Source: JBBDWJ01 sp040902925
GTDB taxonomy: Bacteria > Acidobacteriota > Terriglobia > Bryobacterales > UBA6623
Length of the DNA: 10,289 nucleotides
Assembly (NCBI GenBank): GCA_040902925.1
Contig: JBBDWJ010000378.1
Span: 1 to 10,289 of the forward strand
Direction of reading: 5' to 3'
The stretch's first letter is position 1. The number at the start of each line of letters is the position of its first letter. The notes beneath the pieces are model-generated. The model was not told where the DNA came from, searched no databases, and saw only the letters and a list, made by a program, of their open reading frames with translations. Position numbers and translations under genes: made by a program. Shown piece after piece: positions 1-5,757 of this stretch.

Positions 1-46
1 AAAGGTAGGCGAACGTTCCGTACGCAAAACTCATGATTCTTGTCAT
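1..46 (-). CDS. N-terminus of a membrane protein, NnrU/isoprenylcysteine methyltransferase-like (partial)
   Basis: A minus-strand reading frame opens at the ATG on bases 44-46 and runs off the left edge. The visible residues are MTRIMSFAYGTFAYL. A second in-frame ATG lies at 32-34. A purine-rich GGGGAA lies 7 bases before the first ATG and can serve as ribosome binding site. Methanethiol S-methyltransferase/NnrU-like integral membrane proteins often begin with a very similar arginine, hydrophobic, tyrosine-glycine pattern leading into the first membrane helix. The match is recognition of a short N-terminal pattern only; no domain is visible. It could be any small membrane protein, or not a gene at all. 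Confidence 0.4.
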   Translation of the reverse strand, partial: MTRIMSFAYGTFAYL

Positions 47-617
47 TGTCGTTTCCCCGTTTCGTATGTTTTCGTTCTCGTAAAACCCGTCCGGCCGTCG
101 CCGGCTCGTCCATCGGCAAGGAGCGAACAGCCCTGCTCGACGGCGCCTAAGCCAGCGTCAGGCTAAGCCAGGGTTAGGCACCCCAACACAAACACCGCCG
201 CAAATGGCACGCTGATCCACAGCACAGCTAGCGAATCGACGCCGCCGAACGTCACGTAGACACGGCTTTTTCGGGTATCCCGCTTGGCTTCGATGCGGCC
301 CAATCCGCGGCCGCGGCCCCCCGGCGCCCCCGGGGGCGATTGGGGAGGCGCCAGGATTCCATGGACGCCGCTAGCGAGAATATTGACGGGCGAGAAGGCC
401 TCCGGGCGGGGCGCAGGCCGCTTTTCCGGCCTGGCCGAGCCGCCCGCGTGCATCCCTATACCTGTTGTCGAAATCATCGTCTTGCCCTTTCCCGCGCGGC
501 GGAAGGTATGTCAGAACCCATCCGCCGCGCGCCGTACTCTCTTTCCTTGCCCTTCACTCATCGCTGCGCAAAAAACCCGCGCGAAACGACATCGCGGCAT
601 GACAAAATGGAAAGACG
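47..617. other. Intergenic region upstream of the sigma factor gene
   Basis: This stretch separates the left-edge minus-strand gene from the sigma factor. It contains two TAAGCCAG copies (148-155 and 164-171) and a GCCTAA/TTAGGC inverted pair (145-150 and 174-179). It also has two GC-only palindromes, CCGCGGCCGCGG at 305-316 and CGCCCCCGGGGGCG at 325-338, and one weak minus-strand ORF, listed separately. No tRNA, rRNA or convincing sigma-70 promoter is seen. The sigma factor promoter should lie in the right part of the region, but no consensus boxes can be pointed to. Confidence 0.5.
163..477 (-). CDS. Possible small protein with a C-terminal membrane segment
   Basis: This is a 104-residue minus-strand frame. 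Residues 1-70 are rich in Pro, Gly, Arg and Ala, with no recognisable domain. From about residue 80 to the end there is an uninterrupted hydrophobic stretch (SLAVLWISVPFAAVFVLGC and onward) that could be a tail-anchoring membrane helix. A purine-rich GGAAAGGG lies about 7 bases before the ATG, which is the main argument for real translation. Against it, the middle of the frame covers GC palindromes, the composition is of the kind that leaves long random ORFs in GC-rich DNA, and I recognise no family. It would be transcribed divergently from the sigma factor gene. Confidence 0.3.
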   Translation of the reverse strand: MISTTGIGMHAGGSARPEKRPAPRPEAFSPVNILASGVHGILAPPQSPPGAPGGRGRGLGRIEAKRDTRKSRVYVTFGGVDSLAVLWISVPFAAVFVLGCLTLA

Positions 618-1223
618 ATGGACGCGGCGGACGCCAAAGGAGCGGGTCAGGTCACGCAATTGCTGGTGAAAGCCGGCGGCGGCGACCACGATGCCCTCAA
701 TCAGTTGGTGCCGCTGGTTTACGACGAATTGCGGCGCGTCGCCGAGCGGCAACTGCGGCGCGAACGCCAGGGCCACACGCTCGGCGCCAGCGGCCTCGTC
801 AACGAGGCCTATCTCAAGCTCGTCGATCAGCTCAAGGTCGACTGGCAAAGCCGCCAGCATTTTTATTCGGTGGCCGCGCGGTCGATGCGGCAAATCCTGA
901 TTGACTACGCCCGGCGACGTAAGACGGAGAAACGCGGCGCCGGCTGGGACCGTACCTCTATAGGTCAGAAGCAGCTCGGCCTGGACTCCCCGCTGGAGGA
1001 GTTGCTCGCCCTCGACGAAGCGCTCGATCGAATGGGCGAAATCGACGATCGCATGCGCCAGGTCGTCGAATACCGCTACTTCTGCGGATTGACGGAAAAG
1101 GAAACCGCCGAATTGCTCGGCGTCAACCTGCGCACGATTCAACGCGACTGGCTCAAAGCGCGCGCCTGGCTGTATCGCGAGCTCTACGAGAAACAGGCTT
1201 CGCCTGATCCCCGCAGCCTCTGA
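618..1223 (+). CDS. ECF-type RNA polymerase sigma factor (Sigma70_ECF, TIGR02999-like)
   Basis: This 201-residue protein has the size and order of an ECF sigma factor of the PF07638/TIGR02999 type. Region 2 is about residues 23-101, with the conserved core HTLGASGLVNEAYLKL at 53-68 and the HFYSVAARSMRQILIDYARR segment at 81-100. Region 4 is about 130-189, with the helix-turn-helix LTEKETAELLGVNLRTIQRD at 158-177. Its role would be to direct RNA polymerase to a dedicated promoter set. The ATG at 618 follows a GGAAAG about 3 bases upstream; spacing is short but acceptable. The stop TGA overlaps the ATG of the kinase gene by one base (TGATG), so the two are almost certainly cotranscribed and translationally coupled. 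In acidobacteria this sigma type commonly sits beside kinases of this kind. No anti-sigma factor is seen, so control through the kinase is the natural inference. Confidence 0.93.
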   Translation: MDAADAKGAGQVTQLLVKAGGGDHDALNQLVPLVYDELRRVAERQLRRERQGHTLGASGLVNEAYLKLVDQLKVDWQSRQHFYSVAARSMRQILIDYARRRKTEKRGAGWDRTSIGQKQLGLDSPLEELLALDEALDRMGEIDDRMRQVVEYRYFCGLTEKETAELLGVNLRTIQRDWLKARAWLYRELYEKQASPDPRSL

Positions 1224-4186
1224 TGTCCTCCAAACCCGATTGGCCACGCATCTGGGAGCTTTTCGAGCAGGCGCTGGAACTGCCTGAGCCGGAACGCGGG
1301 CCGTGGATCGAGCAGCAGTGCGCGGGGGACGCTGACCTGCTGCGCGAAATCCAGGGTCTGCTATCCGCCCATGAAACAGACAAGGGCGTGCTGGAGCGCT
1401 CGGTGCAGCCGCTGGCCGCCGAAGCTCTCGGTGAGCCGGGAGAGATCACGGCCGGGCAAAGTATCGGCCCCTATCGGATCCTCTCCGAGCTTGGCCGCGG
1501 CGGCATGGGGGTCGTTTATAAAGCCGAGGACACGCGCCTGGAGCGAACCGTCGCGCTCAAGTTTCTAGCGCCGCATCTGGTGGCCGACCCCGAGATCCGC
1601 GCCCGCTTCGCCCGCGAAGCCAAGGCCGCCGCCACGCTGAACCACCCCAACATCTGCACGGTTTACGAGATCGAAGAGATTCAGGGCCGCACTTTCATTT
1701 CGATGGCCTACATCGACGGCCAGGGGCTCGACGAGCAGATTACGCAAGGGCCGCTCAAGCTGCCCGACGCGCTCGACATCGCGGCGCAGGCCGGCGAAGG
1801 GCTGGCGGAAGCCCATTCGCAAGGCATCGTCCACCGCGACGTGAAGCCCGGCAACATCATGATCAAGTCGCGCGAGAGGGCGGGCACGCAGGCCATCATC
1901 ATGGACTTCGGGCTGGCGCGGCTGGTGCGGCGCTCGACGCTCACGAGGGTCGGCACGCGCGTCGGCACCGTGATCTACATGTCGCCCGAGCAAACCGAAG
2001 GCTCCAAGGTCGACCATCGCAGCGACATCTGGGCCCTTGGCGTGGTGCTCTACGAAATGATCTGCGGGCTGTCGCCGTTTCGCGGCGAATACGACGAAGC
2101 GGTGCTCTACTCGATCCTCAACGAGGAGCCGCCACCGCTGACCGGTGTTCGTTCGGGCTTGCCGGTGGAGCTGGATTGGATCATCAGCAAAGCGCTCGCG
2201 AAGCTGCCGCAGGAACGCTACCAGAGCGTCGAAGAATTCGTTACCGATCTGCGCCGGTTATCGCAGCGCCTCGAGAGCGGACGCCACAAAGGTTTGACGC
2301 CGCGGTCGATTTCGCCGCTGCCGGTAGCAGCTCCCGCGAAGTCGAGTGGGCTTCCCCGGGTGGCGGTTTTCGGACTGGCGCTGGCCGCCACTGCCGTGGT
2401 CAGCGCGGGGTTGGCTTGGTGGGCGGCGGCGCGAAGCCCGCAGGGCGCGCCCTCGGTGACCGGTCTCGAGCTCACCCGCATCACCCGCGACGCCGGGCTG
2501 GCGACCACTCCGGCGCTGTCACCCGATGGCGCGCTGGTCGCGTTCGCCTCCGACCGCGCTGGCCGGGGCAACCTTGATATCTGGCTACAGCAAACGTCGC
2601 TGGGGGGCGCGGTCCAACTGACCAACAGTGAAGCTGACGAACACGAACCGGCGTTTTCGCCCGACGGCAGCCGCATCGTGTTTCGCTCCGAGGCTGACCG
2701 CGGCGGCATCCACGCGATTCCCGTGCTGGGCGGCGAGGCGCGTCTGATCGCCCGCAACGGCCGGCGGCCCGCGTTTTCGCCCGACGGCAGCCAGGTTGCC
2801 TTTTACATCGCGGCGCCCGGCACCTTCGAGGCCAGCAACATGTTTGTGGTCGCCGCAAATGGCGGAAGCCCGCGCCCGTTGCAGGGGCAGATGGAGGCCG
2901 CCGCCATGCCGGTCTGGGCGCCCGATGGCCGCCACATCGTTTTCTGGGGCAAGCGTCCCGGCGACGACTTCGATCTGTGGGTCACTTCGCTGGACGAAAC
3001 CCTGCTCGTCAAGCTCGATGCGGTCGCGCCCTTGCGCCGTCAGGATCTGCGCCTGACCTCGCTCGACGCCTGGGCGCCTGACAATAATCGCCTGATCTTT
3101 TCCGGCATCCGCGAACACAGCGTCAACCTGTGGCAACTGCCGCTGTCGCCGTCAGACTGGAAGGTCGCCGGGCCGGCTGAACGGCTCACTTTGGGCGCCG
3201 ACGAACGCGAGGCTTCGGCGGTCCGCGGCGGCCGCTACGCTTTCACCAGCGCTTCGCGCAGGGTGAATGTATGGAGCCTGCCTCTGCAAGACGGCGGGGA
3301 GGCTCCGGCAGGTCCTCCCGAGCGGCTGACTGCCGGCGAAACGGCGGATATCGGCGTGGATATCGCGCGCGACGGGGGCAAGCTGGTTTTTCGCTCGAAT
3401 CGCGGCGGCAGCACCGACATTTGGCTGATGGATCTTCCGGGCGGCACTCCCCGGGAGCTCACCGCGACCCCTGATTTTGAAAGCATGCCGCGCATCAGCG
3501 CCGACGGATCGAGAGTCGCGTTTTCCGTGATTGAGGGCGGCCGGCGGCTGCTTTCGGTTGTGGGCGCCGGCGGCGGCTCTCCTGAATTAATCTGTGACGA
3601 CTGCGGCTCTCCGCTGGGCTGGTCGCTGGACGCGACCAAAGTCTTCTACCTAAAGATTGGATTGCAGCCGGCGGCGATTTACGAATTCGATACGATCCGC
3701 CGCGAGAAGCGCCCGCTCATCGAGAACAGTGAGATTCCGGTTTATGTCTCACAACTATCCGCCGACGGGCGCTGGCTGGTCTTCAAAGGCGATCTGGGCA
3801 CGCTCCGCACCCAGGTCTATGCGGTGCCGTTTCCAGAGGAAGGTCCGGCGCCGCGCGAATCGTGGATTCCGATCACGGCCGGGGACGCCTGGGATGACCT
3901 GCCGCGCTGGTCCAACAACGGCCGCATGATCTACTTTTTCTCCGACCGCGACGGCTTCCGCTGTATCTGGGCGCGGCGTTTCGACCCCGCCACCCGGCAG
4001 CCCGCCGGCGAAATTTTTCCCATTCAGCACTTCCACCAGATTCGGCTGTCGCTGTCGAACCTGAGCCTGTCGGAATTTGAGTTGGACACCGCGCCAGGGA
4101 GGCTGGTGTTTCCGCTTGCTGAGATTAGCGGCAATGTCTGGATGATTAGCCCGGTGACGGAGCCTTCGCAGGGCTCGGAGCAATGA
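1223..4186 (+). CDS. Transmembrane Ser/Thr protein kinase with extracytoplasmic TolB/PD40 beta-propeller
   Basis: This 987-residue protein has four parts. Residues 1-75 form an N-terminal helical segment (DWPRIWELFEQALELPEPER) usual in acidobacterial kinases. A Hanks-type kinase domain covers about 84-350: glycine loop GRGGMG 91-96, Lys113 in VALKF, C-helix Glu132, catalytic HRDVKPGN 204-211 (Asp206), DFG 228-230 and SPE 254-256. All key residues are present, so it should be active. One membrane helix lies at about 379-401. From about 415 to the end are repeated PD40/TolB-like blades such as FSPDGSRIVFRSE (478-490), FSPDGSQVAFY (518-528), and later WAPDGRHIVFW and ISADGSRVAFS. The topology implies a cytoplasmic kinase and a periplasmic propeller that may sense ligand or protein. 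The ATG overlaps the sigma factor stop and has no clear ribosome binding site of its own, fitting translational coupling. The partner sigma factor is a plausible phosphorylation target, but that is inference. Confidence 0.93.
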   Translation: MSSKPDWPRIWELFEQALELPEPERGPWIEQQCAGDADLLREIQGLLSAHETDKGVLERSVQPLAAEALGEPGEITAGQSIGPYRILSELGRGGMGVVYKAEDTRLERTVALKFLAPHLVADPEIRARFAREAKAAATLNHPNICTVYEIEEIQGRTFISMAYIDGQGLDEQITQGPLKLPDALDIAAQAGEGLAEAHSQGIVHRDVKPGNIMIKSRERAGTQAIIMDFGLARLVRRSTLTRVGTRVGTVIYMSPEQTEGSKVDHRSDIWALGVVLYEMICGLSPFRGEYDEAVLYSILNEEPPPLTGVRSGLPVELDWIISKALAKLPQERYQSVEEFVTDLRRLSQRLESGRHKGLTPRSISPLPVAAPAKSSGLPRVAVFGLALAATAVVSAGLAWWAAARSPQGAPSVTGLELTRITRDAGLATTPALSPDGALVAFASDRAGRGNLDIWLQQTSLGGAVQLTNSEADEHEPAFSPDGSRIVFRSEADRGGIHAIPVLGGEARLIARNGRRPAFSPDGSQVAFYIAAPGTFEASNMFVVAANGGSPRPLQGQMEAAAMPVWAPDGRHIVFWGKRPGDDFDLWVTSLDETLLVKLDAVAPLRRQDLRLTSLDAWAPDNNRLIFSGIREHSVNLWQLPLSPSDWKVAGPAERLTLGADEREASAVRGGRYAFTSASRRVNVWSLPLQDGGEAPAGPPERLTAGETADIGVDIARDGGKLVFRSNRGGSTDIWLMDLPGGTPRELTATPDFESMPRISADGSRVAFSVIEGGRRLLSVVGAGGGSPELICDDCGSPLGWSLDATKVFYLKIGLQPAAIYEFDTIRREKRPLIENSEIPVYVSQLSADGRWLVFKGDLGTLRTQVYAVPFPEEGPAPRESWIPITAGDAWDDLPRWSNNGRMIYFFSDRDGFRCIWARRFDPATRQPAGEIFPIQHFHQIRLSLSNLSLSEFELDTAPGRLVFPLAEISGNVWMISPVTEPSQGSEQ

Positions 4187-4432
4187 GTTCGTCGACGGTG
4201 CTACTTCCCGGAAATGGTTGTCGTTTTGGTTAAGGCAGAATATCGCTTTTGCGAAATCTTTAAGCTGCTAAAACAGGAATATTATAACCGAATAAATCAG
4301 AATTTTTGCTGACTACGCTTGACACTGTAGAGACCCGCATGCAGCCTGCGTTACGGTGACGAACAGGCCCCGAGCTGTGGAGGTTGGCCGAAACCAATTG
4401 ACACGAAAGCCGGTTTTGGGTCTAATCAGAGC

Positions 4433-4514
4433 GGCGGGTTGGAGAATCAACCGCGCCGTGGATCTAGCACGGCCAGCCGCTTCTAAGGCAGCATCCCAAC
4501 CGGTTGCACCCGCC
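4433..4514 (-). other. tRNA-Leu(UAG)-like fold, probably a degenerate tRNA or tRNA-derived remnant
   Basis: Read on the minus strand, these 82 bases can fold like a type II tRNA. The ends pair perfectly over 7 bp (GGCGGGT with ACCCGCC; plus-strand 4508-4514 and 4433-4439). A 5-bp stem GCTGC/GCGGC (4488-4492, 4476-4480) closes a 7-base loop CTTAGAA with U33 and anticodon UAG. It contains one G-U pair that would be C-A on the other strand, favouring the minus strand. A 6-bp stem GCCGTG/CACGGC with a 7-base loop (4455-4473) sits where a leucine tRNA has its long variable arm. Against a functional tRNA: the D-arm region is short, position 8 is not U, the T-arm region is two bases short with no canonical TTCRA loop, and no CCA is encoded. 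It may be a decayed tRNA or chance. Confidence 0.33.
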
Positions 4515-4534
4515 GTCGTGACAACCTCGATGCA

Positions 4535-4591
4535 CTAGGCTGGGATCGAACCCGAAACCGCTTGCGATGGGCTCCTCTGGCACCTGCCTAG
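4535..4591 (-). other. tRNA T-arm-like fragment inside a 6-bp inverted repeat
   Basis: The minus strand reads GGTTTCGGGTTCGATCCCA over 4559-4541, including GGGTTCGATCCC (4553-4542), a good match to the tRNA T-loop consensus. It is bounded by CTAGGC (4535-4540) and GCCTAG (4586-4591), which can pair. No full cloverleaf can be drawn: the T stem has two mismatches, and no anticodon arm is found between the arms. It could be a relic of a tRNA 3' end, the usual target of site-specific integrases. It may also be coincidence, since the core is short. Confidence 0.28.
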
Positions 4592-4665
4592 GCTCATCAG
4601 TATCAAAGGCCTGCAGTTCTGGCTTGGAGGGCTGGACGTTATTACCTTTATTTTCAATAGTTTAA

Positions 4666-4708
4666 CAAGAAACAAATTTATCATTCTTGCCATTATGATA
4701 AATTTGTT
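4666..4708 (+). promoter_or_regulatory. Operator-like inverted repeats in front of the toxin-antitoxin operon
   Basis: AACAAATTTATCAT (4671-4684) and ATGATAAATTTGTT (4695-4708) form a perfect 14-bp inverted repeat around a 10-base spacer. A second, overlapping pair, CAAGAA (4666-4671) and TTCTTG (4684-4689), shares the site. The right arm ends 7 bases before the first possible toxin ATG. XRE antitoxins of HigBA-type systems normally bind palindromes in their own promoter, so this is the expected autoregulatory operator. TTGCCA (4688-4693) with TAGGCT 16 bases further (4710-4715) is a possible promoter overlapping the operator; the -10 match is poor. Confidence 0.7.
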
Positions 4709-4715
4709 GTAGGCT

Positions 4716-5108
4716 ATGCCTAGATGGAAATTCATGGACTATCTTGACGAGCGTGGGTCCAATCCCATCTGGGTGTGGCTGTCCAACCCCAAGGAAGTGC
4801 CGAAGAAGGCCAAGGCCAAGATTGACGGCATCATCAGCCACCTAGCGGGTCAATCCACATGGTCACGGCCCTTGACAAGCAATTTGGATGACTATGACGG
4901 GATAGTAGAGATTCGCGTTCGCTACATGAACGTGCAGTATAGGCTTCTCGGATGCTGGGGGCCGGAAAGACACCAATTTAGCCTGTTATTTCCGGCGAAA
5001 GAGGTAGGCGATGATTTCGAACCACCAAATGCTCCAGCGGTCGCAGAGTCAAGACGTGCCATCGTCTTGGCAAACGAGAGACGACTCTGCCCACATCGAA
5101 CAGCATAA
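4716..5108 (+). CDS. RelE/HigB-like toxin (phage-derived Gp49-like family)
   Basis: This 130-residue basic protein fits the HigB-like PF05973 family in length and motif order. It has the N-terminal helices KEVPKKAKAKIDGIISHL (26-43), then W49xxPL, then the core strand GIVEIRVRYMNVQYRLLGC (62-80). The closing strand is FSLLFPAKEVG (88-98), followed by the C-terminal helix FEPPNAPAVAESRRAIVLANERR (101-123). Family members cleave mRNA, usually at the ribosome; that activity is inferred. The final residues LCPHRTA lie beyond the usual end. The first ATG (4716) sits only 7 bases past the inverted repeat with a weak AGG. An alternative start at Met7 (4734), preceded by AGATGGA, would suit the possible promoter better. 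The antitoxin gene begins inside the 3' end of this gene in another frame. GC content is well below that of the flanking genes. Confidence 0.82.
   Translation: MPRWKFMDYLDERGSNPIWVWLSNPKEVPKKAKAKIDGIISHLAGQSTWSRPLTSNLDDYDGIVEIRVRYMNVQYRLLGCWGPERHQFSLLFPAKEVGDDFEPPNAPAVAESRRAIVLANERRLCPHRTA
5000..5005 (+). promoter_or_regulatory. Ribosome binding site setting the antitoxin start
   Basis: AGAGGT precedes the ATG at 5011 by five bases, inside the toxin coding sequence. It is the best ribosome binding site in the cassette. It supports the start at 5011 over the next in-frame ATG at 5029, which has none. A stronger antitoxin than toxin site fits a module in which antitoxin must be in excess. Confidence 0.6.
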
Positions 5109-5757
5109 GTGCGACCTGCTTGAGAACCTCAAGGACGCTGAATACCGTGAAGGGTTTGTCGACAGCCACGTATATACGGGAATCGCGTTTCAGATGCGAG
5201 CGATGCGCGAGAAGCGGAAAATGACGCAGGCGGAGGTTGGGCAGGTTGCCCGAATGGCACAGGAGCGCATTTCCATTCTCGAAGACCCAAACTCTGAGAC
5301 CAAGCCGACACTGAAGACGTTGTTACGTATCGCGAGAGCCTTCAATGTTGGGTTGCAGGTTCGCTTCTCCCCTTTTCGAAAATTGATAGAGGATGCAGTT
5401 CGAACAGACGAGGACGAACTCAATGTTCCGAGTTTTGATGAAGAACTAGCTGACGGGCTAGAACGCGATTTACTCACCGAAAAACGGATCGCGAGTAGCC
5501 TGCCTGAACTAAAGCCGCTTGCGGCGGCTGGCATGCCTAGCTATACCACGTGCGAAGCTCTTTCCGAACTGTCTGTTCCAAGAGAAGCCCTTTCGCCAAA
5601 AGACGGTAACAGAGCTGAGGGGAGTGGTTCTCGCCAAGAAGAATCCGAAGGCATTGTAGTGTCGTTTAGTGAGCTAGTGGCCGAATCTCAACGTCGGAAG
5701 TATACCGTCACGCCAAGGGGCCTGCTTCAGGAGCAGGGGCTTGTGGCTTCACAATGA
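5011..5757 (+). CDS. XRE-family HTH antitoxin (HigA-like) with long C-terminal extension
   Basis: This 248-residue protein has three parts. Residues 1-33 are encoded within the toxin gene and look unconserved. Residues 35-56 carry LLENLKDAEYREGFVDSHVYT, a lead-in typical of HigA-like XRE proteins. The helix-turn-helix lies at about 57-120: IAFQMRAMREKRKMTQAEVG, then the recognition-helix area RMAQERISILEDP (81-93), and KTLLRIARAFNVGLQVRF (102-119). The remaining 128 residues (PFRKLIEDAVR, then an acidic and Ser/Glu-rich stretch) have no recognised domain and make the protein more than twice the length of a classical HigA (about 100 residues). It should neutralise the upstream toxin and repress the operon through the 14-bp inverted repeat. 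The TGA overlaps the next start (ATGA at 5754-5757). The long tail may contact the third protein, as in toxin-antitoxin-chaperone systems; that is inference. Confidence 0.83.
   Translation: MISNHQMLQRSQSQDVPSSWQTRDDSAHIEQHKCDLLENLKDAEYREGFVDSHVYTGIAFQMRAMREKRKMTQAEVGQVARMAQERISILEDPNSETKPTLKTLLRIARAFNVGLQVRFSPFRKLIEDAVRTDEDELNVPSFDEELADGLERDLLTEKRIASSLPELKPLAAAGMPSYTTCEALSELSVPREALSPKDGNRAEGSGSRQEESEGIVVSFSELVAESQRRKYTVTPRGLLQEQGLVASQ

Larger units (their letters stand above)
4187..4715. other. Intergenic region between kinase and toxin genes: AT-rich, with tRNA-like fragments
   Basis: About 530 bases without a convincing protein gene. Bases 4261-4320 are only about 32% GC by hand count, in sharp contrast to the kinase gene. 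The middle (4433-4591) holds two minus-strand tRNA-like pieces, and the end (4666-4708) holds inverted repeats; these are listed separately. A TTGACA occurs at 4319-4324, but no acceptable -10 box lies 16-18 bases downstream. No rho-independent terminator is visible after the kinase stop. The composition break and tRNA-like pieces suggest an old insertion junction. Confidence 0.55.

Noticed and set aside
305..338. GC-only palindromes as a terminator or regulatory hairpin
   Set aside because: No T-run follows on either strand, and short palindromes of pure G/C are expected in such GC-rich DNA.
284..904. A 206-residue plus-strand ORF overlapping the sigma factor
   Set aside because: It is out of frame with a clear sigma factor and is very rich in Arg/Ala/Pro, typical of shadow frames in GC-rich DNA.
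4319..4324. TTGACA as a -35 promoter box
   Set aside because: No -10-like hexamer lies at 16-18 bases spacing.
4476..4500. Similarity of the minus-strand segment around CTTAGAAGC to the conserved GTPase-centre region of 23S rRNA
   Set aside because: Only about 20 bases resemble the rRNA motif, and the conserved sequence that should follow in 23S rRNA is absent, so it is not an rRNA fragment on this evidence.
4356..4538. A 60-residue plus-strand ORF
   Set aside because: It covers the tRNA-like element, has no ribosome binding site, no recognisable domain and unstructured composition.
4535..4735. A 66-residue minus-strand ORF
   Set aside because: It runs across the operator dyad and the toxin start, and most of its hydrophobic residues come from AT-rich repeat DNA.
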